Program-made: the position numbers and the translations under genes
Shown here: one piece after another, positions 46,656-57,571 of the stretch
How positions within the stretch are numbered: position 1 is the first letter of the stretch
Layout of the letters: each line of letters begins with the position of its first letter
Origin: Emydura subglobosa
Lineage: Eukaryota > Chordata > Testudines > Chelidae
Direction of reading: 5' to 3'
Assembly (NCBI GenBank): GCA_007922225.1
Contig: ML679960.1
Span: 3,424,032-3,488,031 of the forward strand
DNA length: 64,000 bases
Notes under the pieces: model-generated
The model's database searches: none
Seen by the model: only the letters and a program-made list of their open reading frames with translations
What the model was told of the DNA's origin: nothing

Positions 46656-49600
46656 CCCTCCCTGATGGGGGCTCCACCCACTTACAATGACATCAGCATC
46701 TGGGCAACAGTCTTCACATCTTAAATAGGAAACATGGGTCCACTGGAACCTCATGAGGCCTGTCCAATCAGGGACCACATTAAAGAATATGCATTGCCTG
46801 GGGGGAAACCATTTTTACTCCCTGAATGTAGACTTCAGTCCTCTCAGGAAATCTTACTGGGAAACTCAAAGTAACCCATCCAAATGGGAGCAATGGTTAC
46901 AGTCGGAGGAGCCAACCTACCAATGCACAATGATATCCACCCTGAATGATTCTCTTTATATTAGCAAAAGTGGGTCACCTGAAAATTAGGAACTAGAAAA
47001 AAAGAGCTAGATAAATAAATCCACCACCAATAGACTGATACTGATACAAACACAACTTCACACCCCAAACATCTTCCCTAAATAGATCTCCTTTATGCAA
47101 GGGCTAATTCCTGACACCCCCTAGGAGGTAGCTAACAATGAGTGCTCAGTTCCAAAAACCTGTTTTAAGTGTACAAGTGTAGGGCAGCTTGCAGGCTGAA
47201 GGCCCCAGGGCTGCAGATAAAGGACTCCAGTGATGGGATAAGAGAGAGGGGGAACAAAGCAAGGACAGGAGACAAATGGCTCTGGAAGCAACAAGTCTCT
47301 GTGTAAAGGTTAGGCTGTGGGGTCTGCTCTAATTACATTGCTTGCAAGCATTCCCCAGATCACTCCCTGGGCCTCGACCCCTGGCTGCACAGGTGTTGAG
47401 GAGGCAGGGCACTGAAGAAAGGCAGTCTCTCTGTCCTCTCCTCTCCCTCTCTGGCCTGGAGTTGTCCCCACAGGCATTAGTAGGCCCTTGGTGTCAGTTG
47501 CAGGGGACGAGCCAGAACCACTCAGTCTTCTGGTTGAGCCAGGCATGCCTGCTTCTGCTAGAGCAGGAAAGCGTCTCTAGACAGCATCTCTCTGGTTACA
47601 GCACTAAAGGTCTGCTCTAAAACTCAAAACCTTCAAGAGCCCTAGCAGTTCACCAGGACTCTAACCATAGAGACTTTGCCTGGAGCACAGTCCCTAATCC
47701 ACATACCACTGCAGAAATCTAGCTAGAGTACTGGCCAGTGTGGATAGACTGGTGCCAGGGTGGCAGTCACTCCAGTCAGACTACTGTGGCTATTGGGTGG
47801 AGTGGAGGCTGTGCTCTAGTGTATGAGCAGAGAGTAGGTTGGGTAGGTGGGTGACAGGTGTCCAGGGCCCAAGCATAATTTTTTCGGGCCAAGAACAAAG
47901 TTGTAACACAGACCCCCTCCCACATACATACCACAATCCTTCATCCCATACATACAATCTCATGAGCCATGAAAATATTTTTCTCATGGCTCATCTTTCT
48001 CCCCGCCCCCATGTGGGGGCCCTGCAAGTGCTATTATCACCCCCTTGTGCTCAAAAATCATGTCATCCCCCCCGCCCCCCCCAAATGAGAATGGCTTAAA
48101 AATAAAATGTGGGTTATTATTGTCTGTCTTCCAAATCATCAGCTTGCATTTGGGCCACATTTCAGGCTTTTCTCCACAGCCACGAGAGCTAGAATCTTAG
48201 CTCTTATTAAAAAGAAAGAGCCTCATAAAAATCAGTTGCATGCAGGCATAGGGGTTTTAAGAAAAAACACTACATATCCCAAGACTCATGATAATATCGC
48301 AAGAGTTATCAACACTGGGAGGAAGAGAGGACATGAGGAAATGTGTAGGAGAGGAACCATGAAAAAGAGGAGCTAGGAATGAGGGAAAAGGGAAGCCGCC
48401 AGAGAAAAGATGGAGGAAATAGGAGAGAGCTCAAGGAGGAATGGAGACACTGACAAACTCAAAGTTGGGAAAGGAGAACCCACCCAGAAACTAAAGGAGG
48501 GGAAAATGGAAACAGAAAAAGTTTATGCAAAGGAGAAAAATGAATAATCAAATATGGAAATTATCAAATGCCCTTATTTGCATAAAATCTCAATATCTGA
48601 TCCTACTGTCTTTAGTCAGCCTAGGCTAAGTTCTTTCATTCCATTCAGAAGTTCCCATCTGACTTCCCCACACTTCAGAGCTCTCTCTCCTCAACTATTT
48701 ATTAGCCTGGCTTTTGGTTCATTCGTGTGTGTCTGGTGGCCATTCCCAGCCTCCCTAAAATAGGTTATTTTCTGAAAAGGTGCACCTTCATTACTATGAC
48801 TACTGGAACCAAAACCAGGGCTCTAGGCAGAAAGCTTTGGAAATAGGCTTGGTTTGCACTCACTGTTTCAAATGAAACTAACCGTAATTACATGTCACCC
48901 CTCCCCACCAACCACCACAGGAAAAAACAGGCAGTGGCCTATCCACAGATGGTAAATTCTACAGAATTACCATTAATACTGATATTTCTCTTAGTAGGTA
49001 GGGAAGTGAAAAGTAAGAGAAGTGTATTAATGCTAAGAAAGCAATCAGTTTCTTGGATGAAAGGTGTTCTAAAAGTACATAGTATGCTTAATGCAGGAGA
49101 CTGTGGTTTTATGCAAGTGTTGAATATTTTTATTACATTCTTAGCTCGCCCAACAGCTAAAATGATTTGCTCTTTGCCCTCCTGTCTCAATAGTTTTTTG
49201 AACGATTGATTGGCTAGCCACGAGCTGACTCTGTGATCTAAGTTAATACTGTAATACTTTACATTTCTATAGCATCTTTCCCCTGAGATTGTCAAAATAC
49301 TTCAATTAGCCTGTTAAAAAAATCCTCTTGTAGGCTAGTAGGAGTCTCATTTTACACTTCGAAAACGGAGGCATAGAATACATGCTAAAAAGCACCTTTT
49401 ACTTATCCAGATTTTGAGAAACAGCCTTTAGAAAAAAGAGTATTGCTAGTGGGGGGAAAAAAAACAAAACACACATGCCATTACTACAATTACTACTTTT
49501 TCACCAGCTACGTTTTTTTTCCTTTACTGTTCATTCTTGGAAAATGCTTCATTGCCAAAACACAATTGCTGATTTTAGCATCTTGCATTTTGCTCTAAGG

Positions 49601-51469
49601 ATAGATTGTACTGTTCTCACTCAATGAAGGCCAATGTACAGCCAACACCTGTAAGGCCCCATGGACATGTCCTTATGGAGGCTGGGTGCTGTACAAGAGC
49701 TCTTAATTTAACAGGCAGCAAATGACTGTGTATGATTGGGCTCCATCTCCTTTTGAACTTGGTTGGCTAAGAGATGGGAGGACAGCCAACCAGCCACATG
49801 TTGCTGCTTAACTGAGCTAATGCCAGCTGACATCTTGTTATTGTTAGGTGCAAATGGAGAAGACTTGAGGAGGGACAATGTACAACATGCCATTTTATCA
49901 GTAACCTGGCAACTAACCACAGACACTGAAATCAGTCATTTGCCACAGTTAATACTAGAACAGGATTCTTCAATAACTATTCAAGTTATTTTCTGAAAGT
50001 TTAGAGCACACAATACTGTTGAGCCATATGCCTGTCTGAACTTGATAGCAGGGAATACTGCATGAGTAGGGCACTCCCTCCAGAGACTCTTGGTGACTCA
50101 TCGAGCTAGTCAACGTCTTTAGCAGGTTACGGAAAGTGTGTCAAGTCTGATACATGATAGTAAACACACTGCCTTAGGCCAGCTTCATTGTTTTTACTAG
50201 ACAGTTTTAGTTCACACCATTTGCAAACAATGATTTTAAGATATAAAACAATCCAGATAAAAACACTGCCAAATTCAAGCTGGACACTAAGCAGGCACAA
50301 TTCCCAATGAGCTCAAGGAAGCATCCTGTGCACGGTGTTAAATCACAAGATTCGCTTTGTACACAATGACGAAACGAAAGCACAATGTTTTGAACCAAGT
50401 CTGCTTTTCTGACTCATGGTATAAACTGGAAAGTACAGGTTGGATACAGCTGCACTGCGTGAAGAAGGAAATGCTGTGGGTTTGTTATAAAAGGAAGTGA
50501 AGCTGCAAGTTGCTAAATTTACATAAATCAATTTGTAAACTCAACCCAGAAAAAAAAAAAGAAACTTTATTTGAACTTGTCTTGCCTTATGAGTAGGCTA
50601 GCTAGCTTTATTGTAGCATTTTATTTTAAAACAACAACAGAAAAACTTGTTGGAAAGGAGGATGGTGCTGTTCTTACAACTTCCCTGTTGCAACTTGCAT
50701 CTTTCACATCAGTCTTTGACTAATAGGGGTCTGGTAAGTTTGCTGCTCCATCACCCAGCTGCTGAAAGAGAAAGAGTTCTCTCTCTCTTCTCCACCCCAC
50801 CTTATGCCTGCTGGTTGCTGTGAAGAGGGTGTCTACAATCCTCCACCCCCATCCATCTTTTTTGGGACCTCCTTCCTGTGAATAAACTGAATACAGAGAG
50901 GGAAGGTGTTATATTAACAAGCCAGTATCCAGTGTATGGGTCCTGGTGTTCCAAGAGACAGTGGCAGATGTGAGTAATTTTCTCTGAAAGGCAGGAAGAT
51001 AAATTCTTCGCAGAAGCAGATGTTGAGCTCTAGAGTTGAATGAAGACATTTCAAGTTAACATGTCTGGTGCACATTTCAGGCAATTCACCTTAACTGTTA
51101 TCAGTGGGACACTTCATAACAGGAAACCACCATGGCAAAGCCCACAGAGATACTGAAAATTAAAGTTACTGTACACAAACACAATGGCTACATTTCAAAT
51201 GTTAGTAACTTTAAATCTAGATCGTTCCCATTACACAGGACTACCCACAAACGTTCGCCTCATATGTTTCCTTGGTATTCTGCTATGCACAAGTGTGTGT
51301 TTGTCTTCCTGTCTCTCCCTCCCTCCACTGGAAAAAAGGAGTCGGACCCACAACACCGAAACCTCAAAATCTGCAGATTGCAAAGGGCCATCCACAGGAT
51401 GGTCCTGTTAATTTGCAGCAGCTCTGGTTTCACTCCTTGTCATTGCAGTTCCTTCACTGATGCAAGGAA
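46656..51469. other. No gene seen
   Basis: Mostly AT-rich intergenic DNA. Features are limited to C-rich patches (about 48000-48085), a weak MIR/L2-like phrase near 49250-49390 ('attttacacttcg' with 'acggaggcatag') and a poly(A) run near 50549. No splice-flanked coding segment is convincing. Confidence 0.35.
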
Positions 51470-51687
51470 AAAACAAGGTTACTTACCAGTAACTGTTGTT
51501 CTTCGAGATGTGTTGCTCATGTCCATTCCAATACAGGCGAATGCACGCCAGTGTGCACGGTTCCTGGAACCTTTTCCCCTTAGCAGACCTGTAGGGTCGG
51601 CTCTAGTGCCCCCTGGAGTCCCGCGCACATGCTACGGTATATGAGGCACTGCCGACCCTACGGCCTTTCAGTCCCTTCTTTCTGCCA
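51470..51687. repeat. DIRS left inverted terminal repeat
   Basis: It pairs with 55367-55557 in inverted orientation over about 190 bp: 'ttgctcatgtccattcca', 'ccttagcagacc', 'gtagggtcggctctag' and 'ccttctttctgcc' are all shared. The outermost part ('aaaacaaggttactta') is specific to this end and reappears inverted in the internal complementary region. Confidence 0.88.
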
Positions 51688-51718
51688 ACTCTGACAGGGG
51701 GACGGAGGGTGGGTGTGG

Positions 51719-51822
51719 AATGGACATGAGCAACACACCTCGAAGAACAACAGTTACTGGTAAGTAACCTTGTTTTCTCCTTTGAGTGATTGCTCATGTC
51801 CATTCCAATACAGGTGACTAAA
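51719..51822. repeat. DIRS internal complementary region
   Basis: 51719-51777 is the near-perfect reverse complement of 51470-51530. 51778-51822 ('ctttgagtgattgctcatg') is the reverse complement of the right terminus at about 55510-55557. In DIRS replication this region is thought to template joining of the two ends into a circle. Confidence 0.85.
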
Positions 51823-51849
51823 AAGCAATACTTTGGAAGTGGGTAGAAG

Positions 51850-52440
51850 TTACCGGTGAGCTGCCCTCAGCATGGCTCTGCCGAATCCCACATCCTCTCT
51901 CGCCTGCTGAACGATGGCGTAGTGGGACGTGAAGGTATGCACTGAAAACCAGGTGGTGGCTTTGCAGATGTCCTGCAGGGGCACTCTCTCCAGGAAGGCC
52001 ACAGAGGAGACCTGGCCTCTGGTTGAGTGTGCCGTGATGACACCCGGAAGCGGTACATTCGCCTGCTCATAGCAGCACTTGATGCAGAATGTGATCCACG
52101 TGGAGATGCGCTGGGTAGAGACAGGTGATCCTTTCATCCAGTCCGCTACTGTGACGAAGAGCTGCATCGACTTCCGGAATGGCTTTGTCCTCTCGATGTA
52201 GTAGGCCAGGGCTTGTCTGACGTCCAGCGAGTGCCATCTCCGCTCCTCCTCCGAACCATGTGATTTGGGAAAAAACACGGGGAGAAAAATATCTTGGCTA
52301 TAATGAAACTGGGAAACCACCTTGGGCAGGAAGGCTGGATGCGGCCTCAACTGCACTGTGTCCTTATAGAATACCGTGTAAGGGGGCTCTGAGGTCAAGG
52401 CCCTAATCTTGGGGACCCTCCTAGCCGAGGTAATAGCCAC
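51850..52440 (-). pseudogene. DIRS tyrosine recombinase, catalytic domain
   Basis: 196 codons containing the tyrosine-recombinase residues in order: Arg in T-S-A-R-R-V, the H-x-x-R box in A-H-S-T-R-G, the W/H region and the terminal Tyr in T-S-H-Y-A-I. The family integrates circular DNA without target duplication. The domain is open here, but its upstream core-binding part is separated by two frameshifts, so the protein as a whole is broken. Confidence 0.8.
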
Positions 52441-52448
52441 CAGGAAAG

Positions 52449-52808
52449 CTACCTTTCATGAAAGTATGAGCAGAGGACATGAAGCCATGGGCTCAAAGGG
52501 GGGCCCCGTGAGTCTAGAGAAGACCAGGTTGAGATCCCAGAGAGGCACCGGGTCACAGACCTGCGGATGAGCCTCTCCACCCTCTTGAGGAACCTGACCA
52601 ACATGGGGTGGGAGAACATGGATCTCACCTCTAGCAGCTGATGGAAAGCCGAAATGGCCACCAGGTGAACACGCCAGGAGGCCAACGCCGGACCCCGAAA
52701 CTTTAGCTGGAGCAAATACTTCAGGATTGCCTGAACAGAAGAGAGACTTGGCGGAATACCCCGGGACTCCGCCCAGCAGGTAAACTGCTTCCACTTAGCT
52801 CGATACAT
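52449..52808 (-). pseudogene. DIRS tyrosine recombinase, N-terminal core-binding part
   Basis: The frame from 52808 carries K-W-K-Q-F ... L-A-S-W-R-V-H-L-V-A-I-S-A-F-H, typical of DIRS recombinases. Around 52560 the reading must move to another frame, where WDLNLVFSRLTGPPFEP, a family signature, is found (52456-52560). It then moves again before 52440. These are two frameshifts, so it is a pseudogene. Confidence 0.75.
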
Positions 52809-52882
52809 GACCTGTGTTGAAGGTTTTCTGCTGCCCAGCAGAATTTGTTGGACCTGCGCCGAGCAGGCTCTTTCTCCCTCTG

Positions 52883-53450
52883 TCAGCCACAGAGCCTCCA
52901 GGCTGTGAGGTGCAGGGAGTCCAGGTTCGGGTGTAGCAGGTGTCCGCGGTCCTGGGAGAGAAGGTCATGCCATCTTGGGAACACCACGGGCGGGGCAATC
53001 GACAGGTCCGTCAGCATACTGAACCAATGCTGTCTTGGCCAAGCCAGGGCGATGACTATTACGTCTGCCCTGTCCCTCTTGATTTTCAAGAGAACTTTGG
53101 GCAGGAGCGGAATGGGTGGAAACGCATACATGAGGGTCCCTGTCCATTTGATGAGGAACGTGTCGGATATTGATCTGGGCTCACGACCCCAGAGTGACCA
53201 GAACCTCAGGCACTTCTTGTTCCAGGACGATGCAAACAAGTCCAGTTGGGGAACACCCCACTTGTGGAAGATCAAAGTCACGAGCTCCAGGTGCAGCAAC
53301 CAGTCGTGGCGGTACAGAAACGACCTGCTGAGGCGATCCGCCTCGTCGTTCCTCACCCCCGGGAGGTGAGAGGCAGACAAGTGGAAGTCGTGCCTCACTG
53401 CAAAGTCCCACAGGTGGATGGCCTCCTGGCAGAGGACCGAGGAGCGCGCT
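52883..53450 (-). pseudogene. DIRS RT/RNase H C-terminal part
   Basis: After a frameshift at about 53450 the frame ending at 52883 contains H-L-P-G-V-R-N-D-E-A-D-R-L-S-R, W-G-V-P-Q-L-D-L-F-A and Y-A-F-P-P-I-P-L-L-P-K, the conserved tail of DIRS and related RT polyproteins. The upstream half of the same open frame is a shadow. Confidence 0.82.
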
Positions 53451-54585
53451 CCCCCTGTCTGTTTATATAAAACATGTCTGCAGTGTTGTCCATCAGCACC
53501 TGCACCACCCTGCCCATCAGGAATCGGAGGAACACCTTGAACACTAGTTGAATGGCTCTGAGCTCTTTTACATTGATGTGCAGGCGCCTTTCCTCCCCCG
53601 TCCAGAGCCCCTGAGTGCCCAGGTTGATGCTGATGTGGGCTCCCCATCCCACATCCAAGGCATTGGAGATCAGGGTGACCGACGAGGCCAGGTCCCTGAA
53701 GAGGAATCTCATCACTGCCCTGGGAGTCTGCCACAAGTTTAGGGATGAAAGGACTGGAGAGGGAACCGTGACCACCTGGTCCAAGGGATGTCTGCTCGGC
53801 ACGTATGCCGAGGCCAACCATGCCTGAAGCGGCCTGAGCCTCAGGTGAGCTAGCCTCACCATATACGTGCAGGCCACCATGTAGCCCAACAGCTGTAGGC
53901 AGTGGCTGGTTGTTGTCGTGGGACACCGGTGCAGCTGGGCGATAATCGCTACCATAGCCTTGAACCGAGGTTGTGGGAGGAAGGCTCTGGTCTGGGAAGC
54001 GTCCAGGGTGGCCCCAATGAATTCTATGCGCTGCACCGGGGTTAACGTAGACTTTTGCTGTTCCGTGCCGGAGACCGCCCTCTCGACACTGCCAACAAGG
54101 ACGACACCAAGGACCGCCTTCGTCTCTTCGACTGGTGGCGGGCGAGTCGATGCACGCTCTGAAAAACTTGATGCCAACAACCAGCGTCTCAGCTCCGACG
54201 ACTTTTGGTGCCGCTTGCCCCTCAGGGAGCGGGAGCGGTGCCGCCGGGAGCTTCTTGGTACCGGATCCGACACTGGTGACTGGCTCTTTGAGGGTGACCT
54301 GGTCCTGTGCCACGAGCTCTGCGATGCTGGGCTCCGCGACGGCGACCAGGTGCTGCGCCGCCTCCTTGCGCGTGACATTTTCAGTGCTGGGGACTGAGAG
54401 TTGGAGCTGTCCCCATGTCGCATGACAGATCTTGAACAGTGCCACCTTCTGTGCGCCACCTCCGGCGTCAGGGGCCAGCCTCGGTGCTGAGAGGAAGATC
54501 TGCCCAATGAGATAATCTCGGAGCCGCTGCTGGGGGAGTGTTCTTGCTCCACCCCCGGTGGCTGTCTGGCGGGAGACTCTTCCAC
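53440..54585 (-). pseudogene. DIRS gag-end fused to RNase H, RT core deleted
   Basis: Residues 1-175 or so are Ser/Arg-rich gag-like sequence. From residue 178 the frame is RT connection and RNase H (Q-R-I-E-F-I-G-A-T-L-D; later D-V-G-W-G-A-H; E341 in V-K-E-L-R-A-I; D366-N-T). The RT palm with its catalytic Asp pair is absent, so the join near 54055 is a deletion. The first RNase H Asp is replaced by Asn (S-N-A-L-D-V-G-W). It cannot be active. Confidence 0.78.
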
Positions 54586-55039
54586 CCTAGCCGGGGGTCT
54601 CCACCACCCTTCGGGGGGGACCCATCACAGGCTTGCCCCAGGACACCAGCCCTCTCTCCCTCTGCGGGGAGGGGGAGGGCGGGGGAACAGGAGAGGCATA
54701 GGCAAGGTCATCAAGGCTCTTGCCGCTTGGAACGCCTCCAGTGTCGACAGCACTGGCAGAGGCAGTACCTCACTCATGCAGGCTCTGGAGAGGACTCGAC
54801 GGGCCACAGCTGGTGCATCTCCCCACTCGACCCTGCCCTTTCTGCCGGCGCAGGGGAGTGTCCACGCATCGTGCGCTGCTGCTTCTTTTTCTTCTGCGCC
54901 GGAGACGTCCCTCAGCATCGGGTCGCAGTCGGTGCCGGAGGTGCACTCTGCACCGAGGATATGTTCAGTGCCGAGGTGGAGCCGGTTGGCTCGGAAGCCG
55001 GTCGGAGCGCTGCCTCCCTAAGCAGGGCTTTCAACCTGA

Positions 55040-55215
55040 TATCTCTGTCCTTTTGAGAGTCCTGGATTTGAAAGCCTTGCAGATTTTACACTTCTCTTTT
55101 GTATGCTATTTCCCCAAACACCTAAGGCAGCGGTCGTGGGGGTCACTGAGCGGGAAAGCCTTCCTGCAGGAGACGTACGGCTTAAAGCCAGGCGACCGGG
55201 GCATGGTCCGGCCAC
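55040..55215 (-). pseudogene. DIRS gag zinc-finger region with in-frame stop
   Basis: The frame gives R-C-L-R-C-L-G-K, then a TAG, then H-T-K-E-K-C-K-I-C-K-A-F. It is the counterpart of 44664-45185 in the older copy, with a stop inside the finger. This shows that the gag of this copy is dead. Confidence 0.65.
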
Positions 55216-55366
55216 CCTAAGCCCCTCAGGGCTTCTAATCTATCTCTAAACTAACACTACTTAACAGTACTTAACAACTACTTAACTATCTAAGACAGTT
55301 ACAACACACTTCAACAAATGGGAAAGGTACTTGCAAAGAGCAAGAGTTGTTCCAGCAACCGTCACG

Positions 55367-55557
55367 GGCAGAAAGAAGGAACTGAGGGGCCATAGGGTCG
55401 GCAGTGCCTCATATACCGCGGCATGTGCACGGGGCTCCAGGGGATACTAGAGCCGACCCTACGGGGTCTGCTAAGGGGAAAAAGTTCCGGGAACCGTGCA
55501 TGCTGGCGTGCACTCACCTATATTGGAATGGACATGAGCAATCACTCAAAGAAGAAC
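55367..55557. repeat. DIRS right inverted terminal repeat
   Basis: Inverted partner of 51470-51687. The outer end 'tgagcaatcactcaaag' differs from the left terminus and matches, inverted, the second half of the internal complementary region. Confidence 0.88.
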
Positions 55558-56537
55558 TACAATTTTAACTTAGGTAAAATTTTAACTTGATTGATTTGCA
55601 GTTGTTAATTTTCACAACCATCCTATCTCATGTCAACTTGTCATTCAAGTACACAAATAATTCCTTCTGTTGTTCTTTTTGCAATCTTTTATTAATTACA
55701 CCCAGAAAGTGATATTTGTACCACAGTATTTCCATGCTGTTAACACTTTACTGTTTACCAGTCTGTCCAGGCATATATACCATATTCATCTCTGTGGTTT
55801 CTGAGCATCTAAGTCCTGCTGCTAATCTTCTTCCTAACCTGTCCCTATTGATAAACAGACTAAGCCAAGGCACCACACTTTTATTTTATCTTTGAGACAG
55901 CCTGATTTGACAAGTAGATTATGTGTCTCTGAATACAAAATAGTCTAATATAAAATAACAGTTACATAAATTTAAATAAATGCTTTAAAATTAAAACTTA
56001 AAGCCACTGATGGCTTTAAAAATAGATCCGGAATGGCCCAGTTCCAGAAGGGACCAAACATCACAAATTAATTTAAAAGCAAATTCTGGATGCTCTGCAC
56101 CTTTTGAAAAATCAGGCCAATGACCAACAAGCAGAAAATGTTAGTTAGGGGCAGTAGCTTTAAACCATCCACAACCTACCAATCAACAGTGCTGAACACA
56201 AAATATTTGTTAACTTCAAATACTGATTAAAAATCTCTGATTCAATGTGTTGTTTTAAAATAATGTAATAACACGTACAGTATTAGTTTTACATTCTGCA
56301 CCAAGAACAAAGGTTATGCTGTATGCCTGACACTACTGAACAAAATTTATGCACCTACATCTGTTTTTCTAGTTAGCTGAACTGGAACTGATTATTTTCT
56401 CTGGGAGAAAAATACACATACAAGATGTTATTCTCCTGAACCAGAGAAGCAGCAATTTGTTTGTACTGGGGTGGGTGTGCACCAGAACAAAACAGTGAGT
56501 GTTCTGATATACTTATGAGATGGATGATAGTGTACAC
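55558..56537. other. No gene seen
   Basis: AT-rich intergenic sequence between the DIRS element and the next MITE-like repeat. Nothing is recognised. Confidence 0.4.
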
Positions 56538-56790
56538 TGAGGGTTTGTCTACATTCGAAATGCTACAGGAGCACAGCTGCAGCACTGCTGTGGCGCTTCA
56601 GCGTAGACACTACCTATGCCAACAAGAAGAGTTCTCCCATCGGCATACGTAAACCACCTCCCCAAGAGGCAGTAGTTAGTCAACGGAAGAATTCTTCTGT
56701 TGACCTAGCACTATCTACATCGGGGTTAGGCCAGCTTAACTATGCTGCTCAGAGGGATGGATTTTTCACTCCCCTGAGCAAGATAGCTGG
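56538..56790. mobile_element. MITE-like repeat of the 'gtctacac' family
   Basis: Left end 'gagggtttgtctacattcg', internal 'gcgcttcagcgtagacac', 'agagttctcccatcggc' and 'catcggggttaggcc' match the family at 34.4 and 14.9 kb. Non-coding. Confidence 0.5.
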
Positions 56791-57540
56791 GCTGACCTGA
56801 GTTTTTTGGATTTTTTTGAACACGCTAACATTTAGAAACACGACTTCACTTCTCTATAGCCTGATAAAATGAAAGATTGTGTTGTGCAGTTTCATGCTAA
56901 AAAGGGGATTCTGCTTTCCTCGATGAACTGGCACAACCACCCAGACCAGCATAAAGTGCTCAAACACGTGTGGAACATTTTGCTGTGATACTTTTCTACT
57001 GTCTTAGGTAGCCACATGCACTCTGGCAGACCTGTAGAGGAGGCCCTGCTTATCATCCCCACACAAGCTAACATTTGTATTGCAAAATTTGTGTTTGTTC
57101 AATGTCCATGGAATAAACTCAGCAAGAAACATGCCAGGTTGTAACTGTGAATATTTTTTGATCCAATTTGCATTTATCCTCTTGCCTGATCTTTTTAGGA
57201 TGTTAAGACACGCCAAGCATTGCCTAAGATATTTTACATGTACTCGTCTAGATTAATTTGCAAGTATTTAAGTCTCACTAACAAAGTCTAAATTTTGGGA
57301 GGTACTGGCATTTCCTCAATCTTTAAAGAATCTCTCACTCTGGAAATGATTAATGTAAGTGGCAGCAAATAATGAAAAGGGAATCTATTGTGCATAGATC
57401 CATTTAGAAATTTTGAAAATCCTTTTGCATTCCCACAGTTCTCTCCTCCGCCTGGCTAAGAATAAGGAAACAGTCACAGGTTATGTTATAGCTGGTTCCC
57501 ACCAACACAAAATTCCGATCCTCACTGAGCTGTGCATTCA

Positions 57541-57571
<31 letters not shown>

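Larger units (their letters stand above)
51470..55557 (-). mobile_element. DIRS retrotransposon with both inverted repeats, internally deleted
   Basis: Inverted terminal repeats lie at 51470-51687 and 55367-55557. An internal complementary region (about 51719-51822) contains the reverse complement of the left end next to a copy of the right end, the hallmark of the DIRS group. On the - strand the order is gag remnant (about 55210-54060), RNase H and RT tail (54054-52883) and tyrosine recombinase (52808-51850). The RT fingers and palm are missing. Frameshifts and a catalytic substitution leave it non-autonomous. Length is about 4.1 kb, compared with 5-6 kb usual for complete DIRS elements. Confidence 0.88.

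Noticed and set aside
53918..54397. 159-codon + strand frame inside the DIRS element
   Set aside because: Antisense shadow of the gag/RNase H region on the - strand.
52883..54445. 520-codon - strand frame as a single protein
   Set aside because: Only the part after about 53450 reads as RT tail. The upstream part is a shadow of the RNase H frame; a frameshift joins them.
57544..57571. Processed pseudogene tail
   Set aside because: The run of A has no recognisable gene body upstream and no flanking duplication that I could find.
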